A DNA stretch of 64,000 bases from JANMES01 sp038329865 (GCA_038329865.1 JBBQNK010000014.1:29406-93405); one strand, 5' to 3'; positions 50,849-60,433 are shown, counted from the first letter of the stretch. Notes: generated by a model not told the origin, from the letters alone. Made by a program: numbers and translations.

Positions 50849-53485
50849 ATGAGTCAGGTCATGGATGCGGGGACTCGCATCGCGGCTGATCACGGCGCGC
50901 GCAAGCGCGTCGATCAGCAGGTGTCTAACCGCGTCCGCCGCGATGGTAAATTCTTCCGACTGGGGACTGAAAAGTTCTACATCAAGGGCGTCACCTACGG
51001 CCCGTTCGAAGACAACGCGGACGGTCATCCGCTCCCTTCGCCCGCACAGGCCGCGAAGGATTTCACACAGATCCGCGATCTCGGCGGCAACACCGTTCGC
51101 ATTTATCACACGCCGCCGAAGTGGTTTCTTGATCTGGCCGAGCAGTCGGGGCTGAAGATTTTCCTAGACGTCTCGTGGCCGAAAAATCTCACGTTCGTGG
51201 ACGATGAAGAGCTCACCCGCCAGGCACAGGAAGCCGTTCGCACCGCCGCCCGCGCGTGCGGCAATCACCCGGCCGTATTCGCGATCAGCGTGGTGAACGA
51301 AGTTCCGTCTGACATCGTTCGTTTCGTCGGCGCGCCGAAAATCGCCGAATTCATCGACGTCCTGGTGGACATCGCCAAGGCCGAAGCGCCGCAGTGCCTG
51401 ATCACCTTCGCCAATTATCCGACGACCGAATACCTGCAGCCGAAAAATATCGACTTCACCTGCTTCAACGTTTACCTGCACGACTTCGGCGTGTTCCGAA
51501 ACTACATGGCGCGCCTGCAGAACATCGCCGGCGAAAAACCGCTGGTGCTCGGCGAATACGGCATTGATACGAGCAAGGAAAAGTCCGAGGACCAGCAGGC
51601 GGAAATTCTCAGCAATCACGTGAGGGCGGTCTTCGAAGAAGGGGCCGTCGGCACGTTCATCTTCAGCTACACTGACGACTGGGTCGTGCACAATTACCGC
51701 ATCGAAGACTGGAAGTTCGGCCTTGTTCGGACCGATCGCTCGCCCAAGCCGGCGTTCGAAGCGGTGAAGAAAGTCTTCGCCCGCGTGCCGCAGACGGCCG
51801 ACGACAAGCTGCCGAAGGTGAGCGTCATCATCTGCTCGTATAACGGCGCGAGCACCACGCAAACGTGCCTGGCCTCGATGGAAAAGTTGCGCTACCCGGA
51901 TTACGAAGTGATTTTCGTCGATGACGGCAGCACCGACAACACGCAGGAAATCGTCGCGAAATTCCCGTGGGTGCGGAACATCAAGCAAAAGAACATGGGC
52001 CTGAGCTATGCCCGCAACGTCGGCATGAATGCGGCGCTGGGCGAAGTGATCGTCTACACCGACAGCGACTGCGAAGCCGACGAGGATTGGCTATACTTCC
52101 TCGCGCTCGCACTCGTTCGTAGCGGCCACAAGGGCATGGGCGGGCCGAACCTGATTCCGGATGAAGGCAGTTGGGTGGCCGATTGCGTCGGCCTCAGCCC
52201 CGGCGGGCCTACACACGTGATGATCAACGACCGCGAAGCCGAACACGTGCCCGGCTGCAACATGGCGTACTACACGTGGGCCGCGAAGGAAGTGAACGGC
52301 TTCGACCCGCAATACCGCGCCGCCGGCGACGATGTCGATTTCATCTGGCGACTGCAGGCGAACGGCCATTCGATCGGATTTTCTCCCGCCGCACAGGTCT
52401 GGCATTACCGCCGCAACACGGTGAAGGCGTATCTCAAGCAGCAGCGCGGCTACGGAACGGCCGAGGCGCTGCTGAAGTACAAGCATCCCGATCACTTCAA
52501 CTCGCTCGGCGCCAGCCACTGGCGCGGCAAGATCTACGGCGGCGAGCAGATCGGCGTGCGCACCGGCGGCGACGTGATCTACCACGGCGTCTTCGGCACT
52601 GGGCTTTTCCAAACCATCTACCGCCGGCCCGCATCAATGCTTGCGGCGATGCTGATGAGCATCGAGTGGCATTTGCTGACCGCGTTCGTCTTCGTGCTCG
52701 GCCTGGCATTCGTGCCGCTGCTGTACGTCGGCCTGGCGATGTTCATGGTGCCGATCCTGCTCGCAGCTGTCGCGGCGATGCAGTCGCCGATGCCTAAGCA
52801 CAAACATACGCTCACACGCCCGCTCATCGCCTACCTGCACTGGCGGCAGCCGATCGCGCGCGGATGGGCGCGCTACTCCGTCCGCCTGAAGAACAAGATC
52901 ATGAAAGGCGACGCCAGCGGCTACCGCCGGCCGCACGCGCTGCCGTTCGATCATGCCCAGCGCGACACGCTCTGCTACTGGAGCCACAACCAGGATCGCA
53001 TTCCGCTCCTGCAGCAGATCACCAGCGAAGTGCAGAAGGCCGCGTGGAGAATGCGCGTCGACAGCGGCTGGAACGACTGGGATCTGGAAATCTACGGCTC
53101 GCGGTACACCAAGGTGCGAATCACCACAGCCACCGAACATCACCCCAGCGCGCATGGAATGCTCACGCGCGTGCGAATCGAGCAGCACATGAGCAAGTTC
53201 TGCCTCGTGATTCTCGTTGCGAGTCTGATGCTCTGCACGCTGTTGCTCGTGCACATCTGGCCGTTCAGCCGGCCGGCGGTGCTCGTGCCGATGGCGGTGC
53301 TGGCGATGTACGCGGTCAACCGCATGCAGGTGCGCACGCCGATCTTCGGGCTCGTCGATGAAGCTGCCGAAACCGCAGGCTTCTTCCCGATTCCAACGAA
53401 AGTGCCCTCAAAAGTCGCAAAACCCCGCGTGGCGGAAGAAGCCGAACTGGAAGAAGACGAAGACGGCACGCCTTCGATCGTGTAA
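50849..53485 (+). CDS. Glycosidase-glycosyltransferase membrane fusion
   Basis: An 878-residue fusion. Residues about 20-305 form a GH2-type TIM barrel (clan GH-A) with acid/base Glu151 in VVNEVPSD and nucleophile Glu236 in VLGEYGID. Residues about 320-585 form a GT2 domain with VSVIICSYNG, VDDGSTDN, TDSDCE and GDDVDFIWRL. Two membrane helices follow near 615-665, and one more pair near 785-820, plus an acidic tail. A glycosidase and a processive-type transferase in one chain suggest a polymer made and trimmed or branched together. It is followed within 20 bp by an ABC exporter, supporting a secreted polysaccharide. Confidence 0.88.
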   Translation: MSQVMDAGTRIAADHGARKRVDQQVSNRVRRDGKFFRLGTEKFYIKGVTYGPFEDNADGHPLPSPAQAAKDFTQIRDLGGNTVRIYHTPPKWFLDLAEQSGLKIFLDVSWPKNLTFVDDEELTRQAQEAVRTAARACGNHPAVFAISVVNEVPSDIVRFVGAPKIAEFIDVLVDIAKAEAPQCLITFANYPTTEYLQPKNIDFTCFNVYLHDFGVFRNYMARLQNIAGEKPLVLGEYGIDTSKEKSEDQQAEILSNHVRAVFEEGAVGTFIFSYTDDWVVHNYRIEDWKFGLVRTDRSPKPAFEAVKKVFARVPQTADDKLPKVSVIICSYNGASTTQTCLASMEKLRYPDYEVIFVDDGSTDNTQEIVAKFPWVRNIKQKNMGLSYARNVGMNAALGEVIVYTDSDCEADEDWLYFLALALVRSGHKGMGGPNLIPDEGSWVADCVGLSPGGPTHVMINDREAEHVPGCNMAYYTWAAKEVNGFDPQYRAAGDDVDFIWRLQANGHSIGFSPAAQVWHYRRNTVKAYLKQQRGYGTAEALLKYKHPDHFNSLGASHWRGKIYGGEQIGVRTGGDVIYHGVFGTGLFQTIYRRPASMLAAMLMSIEWHLLTAFVFVLGLAFVPLLYVGLAMFMVPILLAAVAAMQSPMPKHKHTLTRPLIAYLHWRQPIARGWARYSVRLKNKIMKGDASGYRRPHALPFDHAQRDTLCYWSHNQDRIPLLQQITSEVQKAAWRMRVDSGWNDWDLEIYGSRYTKVRITTATEHHPSAHGMLTRVRIEQHMSKFCLVILVASLMLCTLLLVHIWPFSRPAVLVPMAVLAMYAVNRMQVRTPIFGLVDEAAETAGFFPIPTKVPSKVAKPRVAEEAELEEDEDGTPSIV

Positions 53486-53503
53486 CCTATCGGCAGGTTT
53501 GTC

Positions 53504-55324
53504 ATGTCGTCTTACCGGCGCGCAATCAGCTATTTTCGCCCCGATCTTGGCAAGATCGTCCTGTCCCTGGTGATGATCGCGGCCGGCGTGGCGGCGAGCG
53601 TCACTTGGCCGATCCCGATGTCGATCCTCATCGATCGCGTTCTTAGCGGGAAGACCGATTCCAACTGGCTGCCGTATCGGCTGTTCGATCGCTTCGCGCC
53701 TACCGACAAAACATTGCAAGTCATCATGCTCGCGGGGATTCTGCTGGGGCTTCGCCTCATCGGCGAACTGCTGCAGATGCTGCAGACGATCGTCAGCATC
53801 CGCATCGGCTACAACGGCATGGTGCGCGTGCGGTACGACCTGTTCCGTAAACTGCAGGCGCTGTCGCTCGCGTACCACCGCAGCCAGCCGCAGGGCGACG
53901 CGATCTACCGGCTCAGTTCAGATACCAATGGATTTTCTACCGTACTCAACGTGCTGACCAAGGGAATCCTGGTCAACACCGTCACGCTGATTTTCATGGC
54001 ATGGGTGATGTTCAGCATGAACTGGAAGCTGACGCTGTCCGCCCTGATGGTCGTGCCGGCGCTGCTGGTTGTCATCAAGCACTACGGGAAGAAGTTCAAG
54101 GTGCTTTACACCAAGTCGTACGAGTACGATTCGGATGTTACGACTGCCATTCAGCGGTCAGTCTCGTCCATAGGCATCGTGCAGGCGTTCGGCCGCGAGA
54201 AGGATGAATTCGATAACTTCATCGCCACCCAGGGCAGCAGCATCAAGTTCAAGATGACGCTGCACTGGCACGAGGTGCTCTACTGGCTGTGGCTGGGCGC
54301 CATCTTCGCGACCGGCTCGGCGTTAATCGTGGGTTACGGCGGATACCTGGCGCTCAAACACCCGGAAGCGCTGACAGCCGGAATGTTGCTGACGTTCCTC
54401 ACCTACATCGGACAGTTGTACCAACCGCTCAGCGCGCTGACCGGCACGGGCGCGAGCCTGGCCGGCGCGATGGCGCAGGTGGATCGCGTGATTGAAGTGC
54501 TGGACCGCGATCCGATCATCAAGGACGCGCCCGATGCCGTTCATCTGCCGAAAAAGCCGCGGGTGTTGACGTTCGAAAACGTCGGCTTTGAATACCGAAC
54601 CGACGCGCCCGTGCTGCAAGATATCAACTGCCAGATTTCGCCCGGCCAGATGGTCGCATTCGTCGGCAGCAGCGGCGTAGGGAAAACCACGCTGCTCAAT
54701 CTGCTGCCGCGGTTTTACGATCCGACGAGCGGCGCGATGAAACTTGACGGTATTGATGCTCGCAAGATCAAGGTCGCCGATTTGCGCAGGCACGTGGCGC
54801 TGGTTCTGCAGGACAACGTGATTCTGCCGACCACGGTTTCTGAAAACATCGCCTACGGCCGCCCCGATGCGACCGACGCCCAGATCGCCCACGCCGCCGA
54901 GCAGGCCGGCGCCGCAGTGTTTATCGGCAAGCTTCAGAACAAGTACGAGGAACAGATCACCGAATCCGGCGCCAATCTCTCCGGCGGGCAGAAGCAGCGG
55001 ATCAGCATCGCCCGCGCGCTGCTGACGGAGGCGCCGATCATGGTGCTCGACGAGCCCACCAGCGCCCTCGACCCGCTCCACGAGCAGATGATCACTCAAA
55101 CCCTCCGCGACCTGAAGCGGCAACGCACGATCATCCTCGTCAGCCACCGCCTGAGCACCGTGGCCGATTGCGATCAGATTTTCGTGATGGACGGCGGCCG
55201 AATCGTCGAGCAGGGCACGCACGATGAACTGGTTTCACGCCGCGGCGTATACTTTTCAATGGCCAAGCATCAGATGAAACTCCAGGACGACGCCCCGATT
55301 CCGGCAACGGAGCCGACTCAATGA
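53504..55324 (+). CDS. MsbA-like ABC exporter (half-transporter)
   Basis: A 606-residue half-transporter with an N-terminal six-helix membrane domain (about 15-325) and a C-terminal ATPase. Walker A is GSSGVGKTTLLNL, the signature LSGGQKQR, Walker B IMVLDEPTSALD, and the H-loop SHRLST. It is expected to form a homodimer flipping a lipid or lipid-linked glycan. The gene lies 18 bp after the glycosidase-transferase fusion and overlaps the next gene by 4 bp, so it probably exports that module's product. Confidence 0.93.
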   Translation: MSSYRRAISYFRPDLGKIVLSLVMIAAGVAASVTWPIPMSILIDRVLSGKTDSNWLPYRLFDRFAPTDKTLQVIMLAGILLGLRLIGELLQMLQTIVSIRIGYNGMVRVRYDLFRKLQALSLAYHRSQPQGDAIYRLSSDTNGFSTVLNVLTKGILVNTVTLIFMAWVMFSMNWKLTLSALMVVPALLVVIKHYGKKFKVLYTKSYEYDSDVTTAIQRSVSSIGIVQAFGREKDEFDNFIATQGSSIKFKMTLHWHEVLYWLWLGAIFATGSALIVGYGGYLALKHPEALTAGMLLTFLTYIGQLYQPLSALTGTGASLAGAMAQVDRVIEVLDRDPIIKDAPDAVHLPKKPRVLTFENVGFEYRTDAPVLQDINCQISPGQMVAFVGSSGVGKTTLLNLLPRFYDPTSGAMKLDGIDARKIKVADLRRHVALVLQDNVILPTTVSENIAYGRPDATDAQIAHAAEQAGAAVFIGKLQNKYEEQITESGANLSGGQKQRISIARALLTEAPIMVLDEPTSALDPLHEQMITQTLRDLKRQRTIILVSHRLSTVADCDQIFVMDGGRIVEQGTHDELVSRRGVYFSMAKHQMKLQDDAPIPATEPTQ

Positions 55325-56607
55325 TTTCCCCTCATAAAAAACTTCGCATTATCGTCGGCGGCATGGTCGGGCAGTTTCCGCTGGGCGGGGTGGCGTGGGA
55401 TTATTTTCATTACTGCCTCGGGCTGCACGCCCTGGGGCATGACGTCTACTACCATGAGGACACGTGGGTTTGGCCGAACGATCCGGTGAAGGGTTACCAG
55501 TCGGACGACGCGAGTTACACCTGCAAATTCATCCAGACCTTTTTCGACAAGTACGCGCCGGCGCTGGCGAACAAGTGGCACTATCGGCTGGTAAATGAGC
55601 AGTCGTACGGCATGACGCTCGAAGCGTTCAATGAAATCTGTCGTACAGCCGACGTGTTTCTCAATGTGTCGGGCGCGTGCTTTCTTCCTGGCGCGCTAAA
55701 TCCCAAGGCGATCAAAGTCTTCATGGATACCGATCCTGGCTACAACCAGATCATGATGTACGAGCGGCCGACGTGGGGCTCGGACGTCGATGGGTGGGTG
55801 AAAGCGTTAATGGCGCACGATCGTCACCTCACGTATGCGGAAAATATTTACGCCGATGATTGCGTCATTCCTCGTCTGGGAATTGACTGGCAGCCGACGC
55901 GGTGCGTCGTGACACTGCCGGACTGGGTGGGCGTTCGCAATACGCCGATTCAGGCAGGTGCGCCGTTTACCACGGTGATGAGCTGGAGCTACTACAGCGG
56001 TCCGTTGACACACAAGGGTGTCACGTACGATCAGAAGGCACCGGAGTTCGCGAAATTTCAAGACCTGCCGAAAAATGTGAGTGTGCCGCTCACGGTCGCG
56101 GTGGGCGGCCATCGCATGCCCGCCGACGAGATTCGAGCGGCGGGGTGGAAACTGATTCCCGCCCTTGATGTTTCGCTGACCGTCGATCAATACGTCAAAT
56201 ACATCGCCGATTCGGCCGGCGAGTGGTCGATCGCTAAGAATGTTTTCGTCGGAACCCGCAGCGGCTGGTTCAGCTGCCGCACCGCGTGCTACCTGGCAGC
56301 CGGGCGGCCGGCGGTCGTGCAGGATACCGCCTGGAGCAAGTACGTCCCCAGCGGCGAAGGTGTGATCGCGTTCAGCACGATGGAAGAATGCGTGGACGGC
56401 CTGAACCGCGTAACGGCCGAGCCGATCCGCCACCGCTTGGCCGCGTATGAAATCGCCCGCGAATACCTGGCTGCCGACAAAGTGCTGCCGCCGATGATCG
56501 AAGCGATTTTCGCGACGCCTCGGAAGGGCTCGATCACCCCGGGCGCGATTCCACCTTCGATCGGGCAGGTGAAAGCGACGCCTGACAGTTCATCGCAATC
56601 GACGTAA
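55321..56607 (+). CDS. GT-B-like glycosyltransferase (putative)
   Basis: A 428-residue cytoplasmic protein with a two-domain GT-B look. A glycine-rich start (LRIIVGGMVGQFPLGGVAWDYFHYCLGLHALGHDVYYHED in pieces) is followed by KVFMDTDPGYNQIMM in the first domain and the C-terminal motif EGVIAFSTMEECVDGLNRV typical of nucleotide-sugar-binding ends. No DxD motif is needed in this fold. Donor unknown. The start overlaps the ABC exporter stop (ATGA), so the three genes 50849-56607 act as one unit for making and exporting a glycan. Confidence 0.72.
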   Translation: MISPHKKLRIIVGGMVGQFPLGGVAWDYFHYCLGLHALGHDVYYHEDTWVWPNDPVKGYQSDDASYTCKFIQTFFDKYAPALANKWHYRLVNEQSYGMTLEAFNEICRTADVFLNVSGACFLPGALNPKAIKVFMDTDPGYNQIMMYERPTWGSDVDGWVKALMAHDRHLTYAENIYADDCVIPRLGIDWQPTRCVVTLPDWVGVRNTPIQAGAPFTTVMSWSYYSGPLTHKGVTYDQKAPEFAKFQDLPKNVSVPLTVAVGGHRMPADEIRAAGWKLIPALDVSLTVDQYVKYIADSAGEWSIAKNVFVGTRSGWFSCRTACYLAAGRPAVVQDTAWSKYVPSGEGVIAFSTMEECVDGLNRVTAEPIRHRLAAYEIAREYLAADKVLPPMIEAIFATPRKGSITPGAIPPSIGQVKATPDSSSQST

Positions 56608-56652
56608 GCGCACAACGTCACTCAGTTCGGTCGTCGCTGATTGTGATGCGTC

Positions 56653-56808
56653 TTAGTGGGTTTCAGTAGGGGGTTTCGCAGCTTCCCCTTCGGCGTGCTT
56701 TCGGGCGACAATGTCGTTCAATTGGCGCCGGCGCTCGCCGCCCATGATGGAAAGCATCGCCCAAAGGCCAATTGCGCAAAATGACATGACGGTCCAGAAC
56801 ATCTCCAT
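56653..56808 (-). CDS. Small single-helix membrane protein
   Basis: A 51-residue reading frame, short but credible. It starts ATG at 56808 and begins MEMFWTVMSFCAIGLWAML, a membrane helix, followed by a basic stretch GGERRRQLNDIVARKHAEG and a short tail. It lies 40 bp past the fmt stop on the same strand, so it may be the last gene of a def-fmt unit. The hydrophobic-then-basic pattern fits small inner-membrane proteins. Function unknown. Confidence 0.5.
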   Translation of the reverse strand: MEMFWTVMSFCAIGLWAMLSIMGGERRRQLNDIVARKHAEGEAAKPPTETH

Positions 56809-56847
56809 TTCTTATCGGCTAATTCGTGCCTCTACCTGCACGCTGCC

Positions 56848-57768
56848 TCACACGATGGATTCCACGCGAAATCCATCCTGCCATGCGTACCCGTTGCGAT
56901 AGGCGGACAGGGTCATCGGGCGTTTGCCTTCTGGCTGGACGTCGAGGATTTCGATTTTGCCGTCGATAGTGGTGCCGGTGATTTTACCGGTGCCGGCGTG
57001 CGAAACCGCAAGCGGCCGGGCGCGCAGCAGGGTGAGGCGGACAACTTCTGCGCCGGTTGGATCGATCAGACGCACGCGACAGCCTGGCCACGGTGAAAGG
57101 CCGTTGATTTTGCGGGCAAGTTGCTTGGCGGGTTGCGACCAGTCGAGCATCGCCGACTCGCGGGAGAGCTTGGGCGCGAGCGTGGCTAGCGAATGATCCT
57201 GCGACGTTTCGATGGCCTTGCCGGCCGCGAGTTGCTGCAGGGTTTCGAGCATCAGCGGCGCGCCGTCCTGCGATAAGCGATCGTGCAATTCGCCGGCGGT
57301 TTCGGTTTCGCCGATTGCGAGCGATGACCGGGCGAGAATCGCCCCGGCGTCCATCTTTTCCGCGAGGCGAATGATCGAGTTGCCCGTGATTTCATCGCCG
57401 CTCAGGATCGCCCAGTTGATCGGCGCGGCACCTCGGAACCGCGGCAGTCGAGACGAGTGCAAATTCACGCTCCCCAGTCGCGGGTGATTCACAACGGCCG
57501 GCGAAATCTTCTGGCCGAAAGCGATGACGACCATCACATCCGCCGGCGGCAGCGGAAGGGCGTTGATGTTGTCGGTCCGCTCCAGCGGCAAGTTGCGATC
57601 GAGCGCGAACTGCGCGATCGCCGTAGGCGTGAGCTTCCGGCCACGCCCGGCGGGGCGATCCGGCTGGCTGACGACTTGCACGATCGTGTGACCCGTCGAT
57701 ACGAGTGTCGCAAGCGTCGGCAGGCCGAACTCACCGGAGCCAGCGAAGATGATTTTTAGCAAGTCCAT
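56848..57768 (-). CDS. fmt: Methionyl-tRNA formyltransferase
   Basis: Fmt formylates the initiator Met-tRNA from 10-formyl-tetrahydrofolate. The 306-residue protein has the formyltransferase domain with IIFAGSGEFGLPTL, VMVVIAFGQKISPAVV, VNLHSSRLPRFRGAAPINWAI in pieces (catalytic Asn-His-Ser-type loop) and the C-terminal OB-like domain (NGLSPWPGCRV). I start at the ATG at 57768; the frame stays open to 57840, but that part lies in a repeat. It is divided from def by a 127-bp repeat-containing gap. Confidence 0.95.
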   Translation of the reverse strand: MDLLKIIFAGSGEFGLPTLATLVSTGHTIVQVVSQPDRPAGRGRKLTPTAIAQFALDRNLPLERTDNINALPLPPADVMVVIAFGQKISPAVVNHPRLGSVNLHSSRLPRFRGAAPINWAILSGDEITGNSIIRLAEKMDAGAILARSSLAIGETETAGELHDRLSQDGAPLMLETLQQLAAGKAIETSQDHSLATLAPKLSRESAMLDWSQPAKQLARKINGLSPWPGCRVRLIDPTGAEVVRLTLLRARPLAVSHAGTGKITGTTIDGKIEILDVQPEGKRPMTLSAYRNGYAWQDGFRVESIV

Positions 57769-57778
57769 TCGGATTTTT

Positions 57779-57905
57779 ACCACGGAGGCACTAAAGCACT
57801 GAGGCACGTTCGTCATTCGAGCATGGCTTGTCCGCGCCAAGCCATATAAAGCGGAGTCAGGTCAAATCGATTGAAACTTCGAGCGCGCCTCCGTGCCTCC
57901 GTGGT
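57779..57905. repeat. Inverted repeat between def and fmt
   Basis: ACCACGGAGGCAC (57779-57791) and its exact reverse complement (57893-57905) bracket a 101-nt interior. Each arm continues into further GAGGCAC-like words. The vocabulary resembles 7526-7600, where the word is CACGAAG. The right arm ends at the def stop codon. Confidence 0.75.
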
Positions 57906-58436
57906 TCACCTCTTCTTCTTCGGCTGCGATTCCTCATACTTCTCCTCCAGCTCCCGCAACTTTTTCTTCGCGGCGATTTTGCCGGCCGGACCCATGCGGT
58001 CCATCAGTAGCGTTCCGTTGAGGTGGTCGAATTCGTGCTGCCACACGCGGGCGGGGAATTCGTCGGAGCGGAGGTCGAAGGGTTGGCCGTTCACGTCCTT
58101 GGCGGTAACTGCAAGCGATCTGGCGCGCAGGATCAGTCCCTCGATTCCAGGAAGGCTGAGGCAACCTTCCTCGGCCTCGGCTTCTCCCTCGGCATCGCTC
58201 AATACGGGGTTCACGAAGACGCGGTCATCCTCCGGTTCGCCAGTGGGGTTGGCGACGAACAGCCGGATGTTCAACCCAACCTGCGGGGCGGCCAGACCTA
58301 CGCCTTTGGCTTCCCGCATCAGCTCCAGCATGCGCGCCGATAGGACGGCAAGCGACTCGTCGAAAACCTCAACCGGCGTGCTGATTTTTCGCAACCGGGG
58401 GTCGGGCCAAAGGATGATTTTCAGGTTGTCATACAT
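57906..58436 (-). CDS. def: Peptide deformylase
   Basis: Def removes the formyl group from nascent N-formylmethionine. The 176-residue protein has all three metal-site motifs: GVGLAAPQ (45-52), EGCLSLPG (90-97, metal ligand Cys) and QHEFDH (133-138, two His ligands and the catalytic Glu). A Lys/Glu-rich C-terminal extension (LRELEEKYEESQPKKKR) is longer than the minimal enzyme. It is upstream of fmt on the same strand, the usual def-fmt pair, and diverges from the TPR gene. Confidence 0.96.
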   Translation of the reverse strand: MYDNLKIILWPDPRLRKISTPVEVFDESLAVLSARMLELMREAKGVGLAAPQVGLNIRLFVANPTGEPEDDRVFVNPVLSDAEGEAEAEEGCLSLPGIEGLILRARSLAVTAKDVNGQPFDLRSDEFPARVWQHEFDHLNGTLLMDRMGPAGKIAAKKKLRELEEKYEESQPKKKR

Positions 58437-58506
58437 ACTGCAATCCCTAAACTCGGCCTATACTCTAGTGGCAACTGACTTTAGATGTCAGACCGTAACC
58501 GATTGG

Positions 58507-58536
58507 TTGACAGCTTCAACCCATTCCGTTTAGATT
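58507..58536 (+). promoter_or_regulatory. Promoter of the TPR gene
   Basis: A perfect TTGACA (58507-58512), an 18-bp spacer and TAGATT (58531-58536). It would give a leader of about 50 nt before the start at 58595. It lies 70 bp from the divergent def start. Confidence 0.7.
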
Positions 58537-58594
58537 AGGAACTCGCGCCCGTTGCGGGTCTTCAACACAGCGGACGGCGATCAGATCTACATCT

Positions 58595-60040
58595 TTGGCA
58601 GCTGCAAACAATCGGCAGGTATTCAACGTGGCAGAAGTTCCCCCAGGCTATAGAGACATTCCTCCGGAAGACCAGGCGAAGGCGAAGGTCTTTTTCGACC
58701 GCGGCCAGACGGTCGCCGGCACCGGCAACTACGAGTACGCCATCGAAATGTACCTGCAGGGTTTGGCTCTCGATCCCGATGCCATGCGCGCCCACCAGGA
58801 GCTGCGCGATATCTCCCTCAAGCGTAAAGCGGGCGGCGGAAAAGATCTCGGCTTCATGGAAAAAATGAAGCTCGGCAAGTCCAAGGAAGATCGCGAATCG
58901 ATGCTGAACGCCACCAAGCTGCTCAGCTACGATCCGGGTAATACCGATCGGATGATCGCCATCCTGCAGGCCGCGCTGCGGGCGGGATTCTACGATACCG
59001 TCATGTGGCTCGGCCCGATTCTGCAAAAGGCCAACGCCGATTCGAAGTCGCCGGATTTCAATAAATTTATCGTTCTCAAAGACGCCTACAAGAGTCTCAA
59101 GCAGTGGAAACTCGCCACCGACGCCTGCACCTACGCATTGCGATTGCGGCCCGATGACATGGACCTGCAAACCGAGATGAAAAACCTCGGCGCGCAGCAC
59201 ACCATGACCGAAGGCAAGTACGGCAACGCCGGCAGCTTCCGCGACAGCATCAAAGACATGTCCGGCCAGGTGAAGCTGATGGCGGGGGACAAAGACATCC
59301 GCAACGTCGATGTCATGGCCGGCATTATCTCCGACGCCGAGGCGGAACTCGCCAAGGACCCGAACGAGCCCGGAAAGCTGATGAAGCTGGTGGATGCGCT
59401 CGTCAAGAGCGAATCGCCCGATTACGAAAACCGCGCCATCGAGCTGCTCGAGGCGGCGTATCAGCGGACCAAGCAATTCCGCTACCGCCACAATGTCGGC
59501 AAGATCAAGCTGGCGCAGCTTTCACGAATGGAGCGCACGCTTCGCACCAACCTGCAGGCCAACCCGACCGATGTCAGTGTCCGCAATCAGTACGCCCAGT
59601 TCATCCAGGAAAAGACCGAGGAAGAGCTCGAAGAACTCAAGCTCTGGGTGGAGAATTACCCGACAGAAACCACGTACCGCATGGAAGTCGCCAAGCGCAT
59701 GTTTGACCTTAAAAAATACGGCGAGGCGATCCCCGTCTTCCAGCAGGTGCGGAATGATCCCAAGCACCGCGTCGATGCCGGCATCTTCCTCGGGCAGTGC
59801 TTTCTTGGGGCGGATTTCGTGGAAGAGGCGATCGATACGCTCAAGGGCATTATTGACGAGTACCAGTTGAAAGGGGACGACCGCAGCAAGCGGATGAATT
59901 ACTGGTACGCCCGCGCCTTGGAACAGAAGGGCGAGATCCCCGATGCGATCAAGAGCTACAGCCAGGTGGCGATGATGGAATTCCACTACCGCGACGTGCA
60001 GGCCCGGATCAAAAAACTCCGCAGCGGCGGCACGAACTAG
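58595..60040 (+). CDS. TPR-repeat scaffold protein
   Basis: A 481-residue soluble protein, almost all helix. TPR-like units include KVFFDRGQTVAGTGNYEYAIEMYLQGLALDPD, MIAILQAALRAGFYDTVMWLG and AYKSLKQWKLATDACTYALRLRPDD, and a late set (KYGEAIPVFQQVRNDPKHRVDAGIFLGQCFL). There is no signal peptide or membrane segment, so it is cytoplasmic. TPR proteins hold complexes together; partners are unknown. The start is TTG at 58595; a GTG at 58628 is a weaker option. A strong promoter lies upstream. Confidence 0.82.
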   Translation: MAAANNRQVFNVAEVPPGYRDIPPEDQAKAKVFFDRGQTVAGTGNYEYAIEMYLQGLALDPDAMRAHQELRDISLKRKAGGGKDLGFMEKMKLGKSKEDRESMLNATKLLSYDPGNTDRMIAILQAALRAGFYDTVMWLGPILQKANADSKSPDFNKFIVLKDAYKSLKQWKLATDACTYALRLRPDDMDLQTEMKNLGAQHTMTEGKYGNAGSFRDSIKDMSGQVKLMAGDKDIRNVDVMAGIISDAEAELAKDPNEPGKLMKLVDALVKSESPDYENRAIELLEAAYQRTKQFRYRHNVGKIKLAQLSRMERTLRTNLQANPTDVSVRNQYAQFIQEKTEEELEELKLWVENYPTETTYRMEVAKRMFDLKKYGEAIPVFQQVRNDPKHRVDAGIFLGQCFLGADFVEEAIDTLKGIIDEYQLKGDDRSKRMNYWYARALEQKGEIPDAIKSYSQVAMMEFHYRDVQARIKKLRSGGTN

Positions 60041-60092
60041 CCGCAGGTAATTGCGAGACGAATCCCAGAACTTCCCCTACAAGCGGTTCGCG

Positions 60093-60263
60093 TTACAAAC
60101 TGCTGTTCAAGGATGACCAGCGTGCAAGCACTTTCGTGCCGACGCGGGTGATCAGCGCAATGCACGCGACGACGATGAGTCCGGCTATCAGTGCGTATTC
60201 GAGCACTTCGCCGCCATTTTCGTCCTTCAGCAGTCTCAAGATGTGAAATTTCGCCGTTTTCAC
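60093..60263 (-). CDS. Flp-type pilin
   Basis: A 56-residue class IVb (Flp/Tad) prepilin. The leader VKTAKFHILRLLKDENG is followed by the prepilin-peptidase pattern G-xxxx-EY (G17-GEVL-EY), so cleavage falls after Gly17. The hydrophobic pilin helix is ALIAGLIVVACIALITRVG. The start GTG at 60263 is fixed by an AAGGAG site 7 nt upstream; a longer frame to 60329 has no ribosome site. No tad assembly genes are in the window, so this is an orphan pilin gene. Confidence 0.85.
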   Translation of the reverse strand: MKTAKFHILRLLKDENGGEVLEYALIAGLIVVACIALITRVGTKVLARWSSLNSSL

Positions 60264-60405
60264 CGAAAAGCTCCTTCGATAAAGTTTATCCGATCTATAA
60301 CTTGCGTATCGTCCTAATGATTCACTCATTTGAGAGTAGACGCAGGATTATTTGCAGTCTGATAACGGTTTCGGCGATCGTCGGCGTGAGAGTGGGAACG
60401 TTCGC

Positions 60406-60433
60406 TTTACATTTAGCCCAGTCCCACTAATAT
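60406..60433 (+). promoter_or_regulatory. Putative rpsT promoter
   Basis: TTTACA (60406-60411), a 16-bp spacer and TAATAT (60428-60433). A GC hairpin (CCGCG / CGCGG, around 60452) lies in the leader, a possible site for S20 autoregulation, which is known in other bacteria. Confidence 0.5.
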
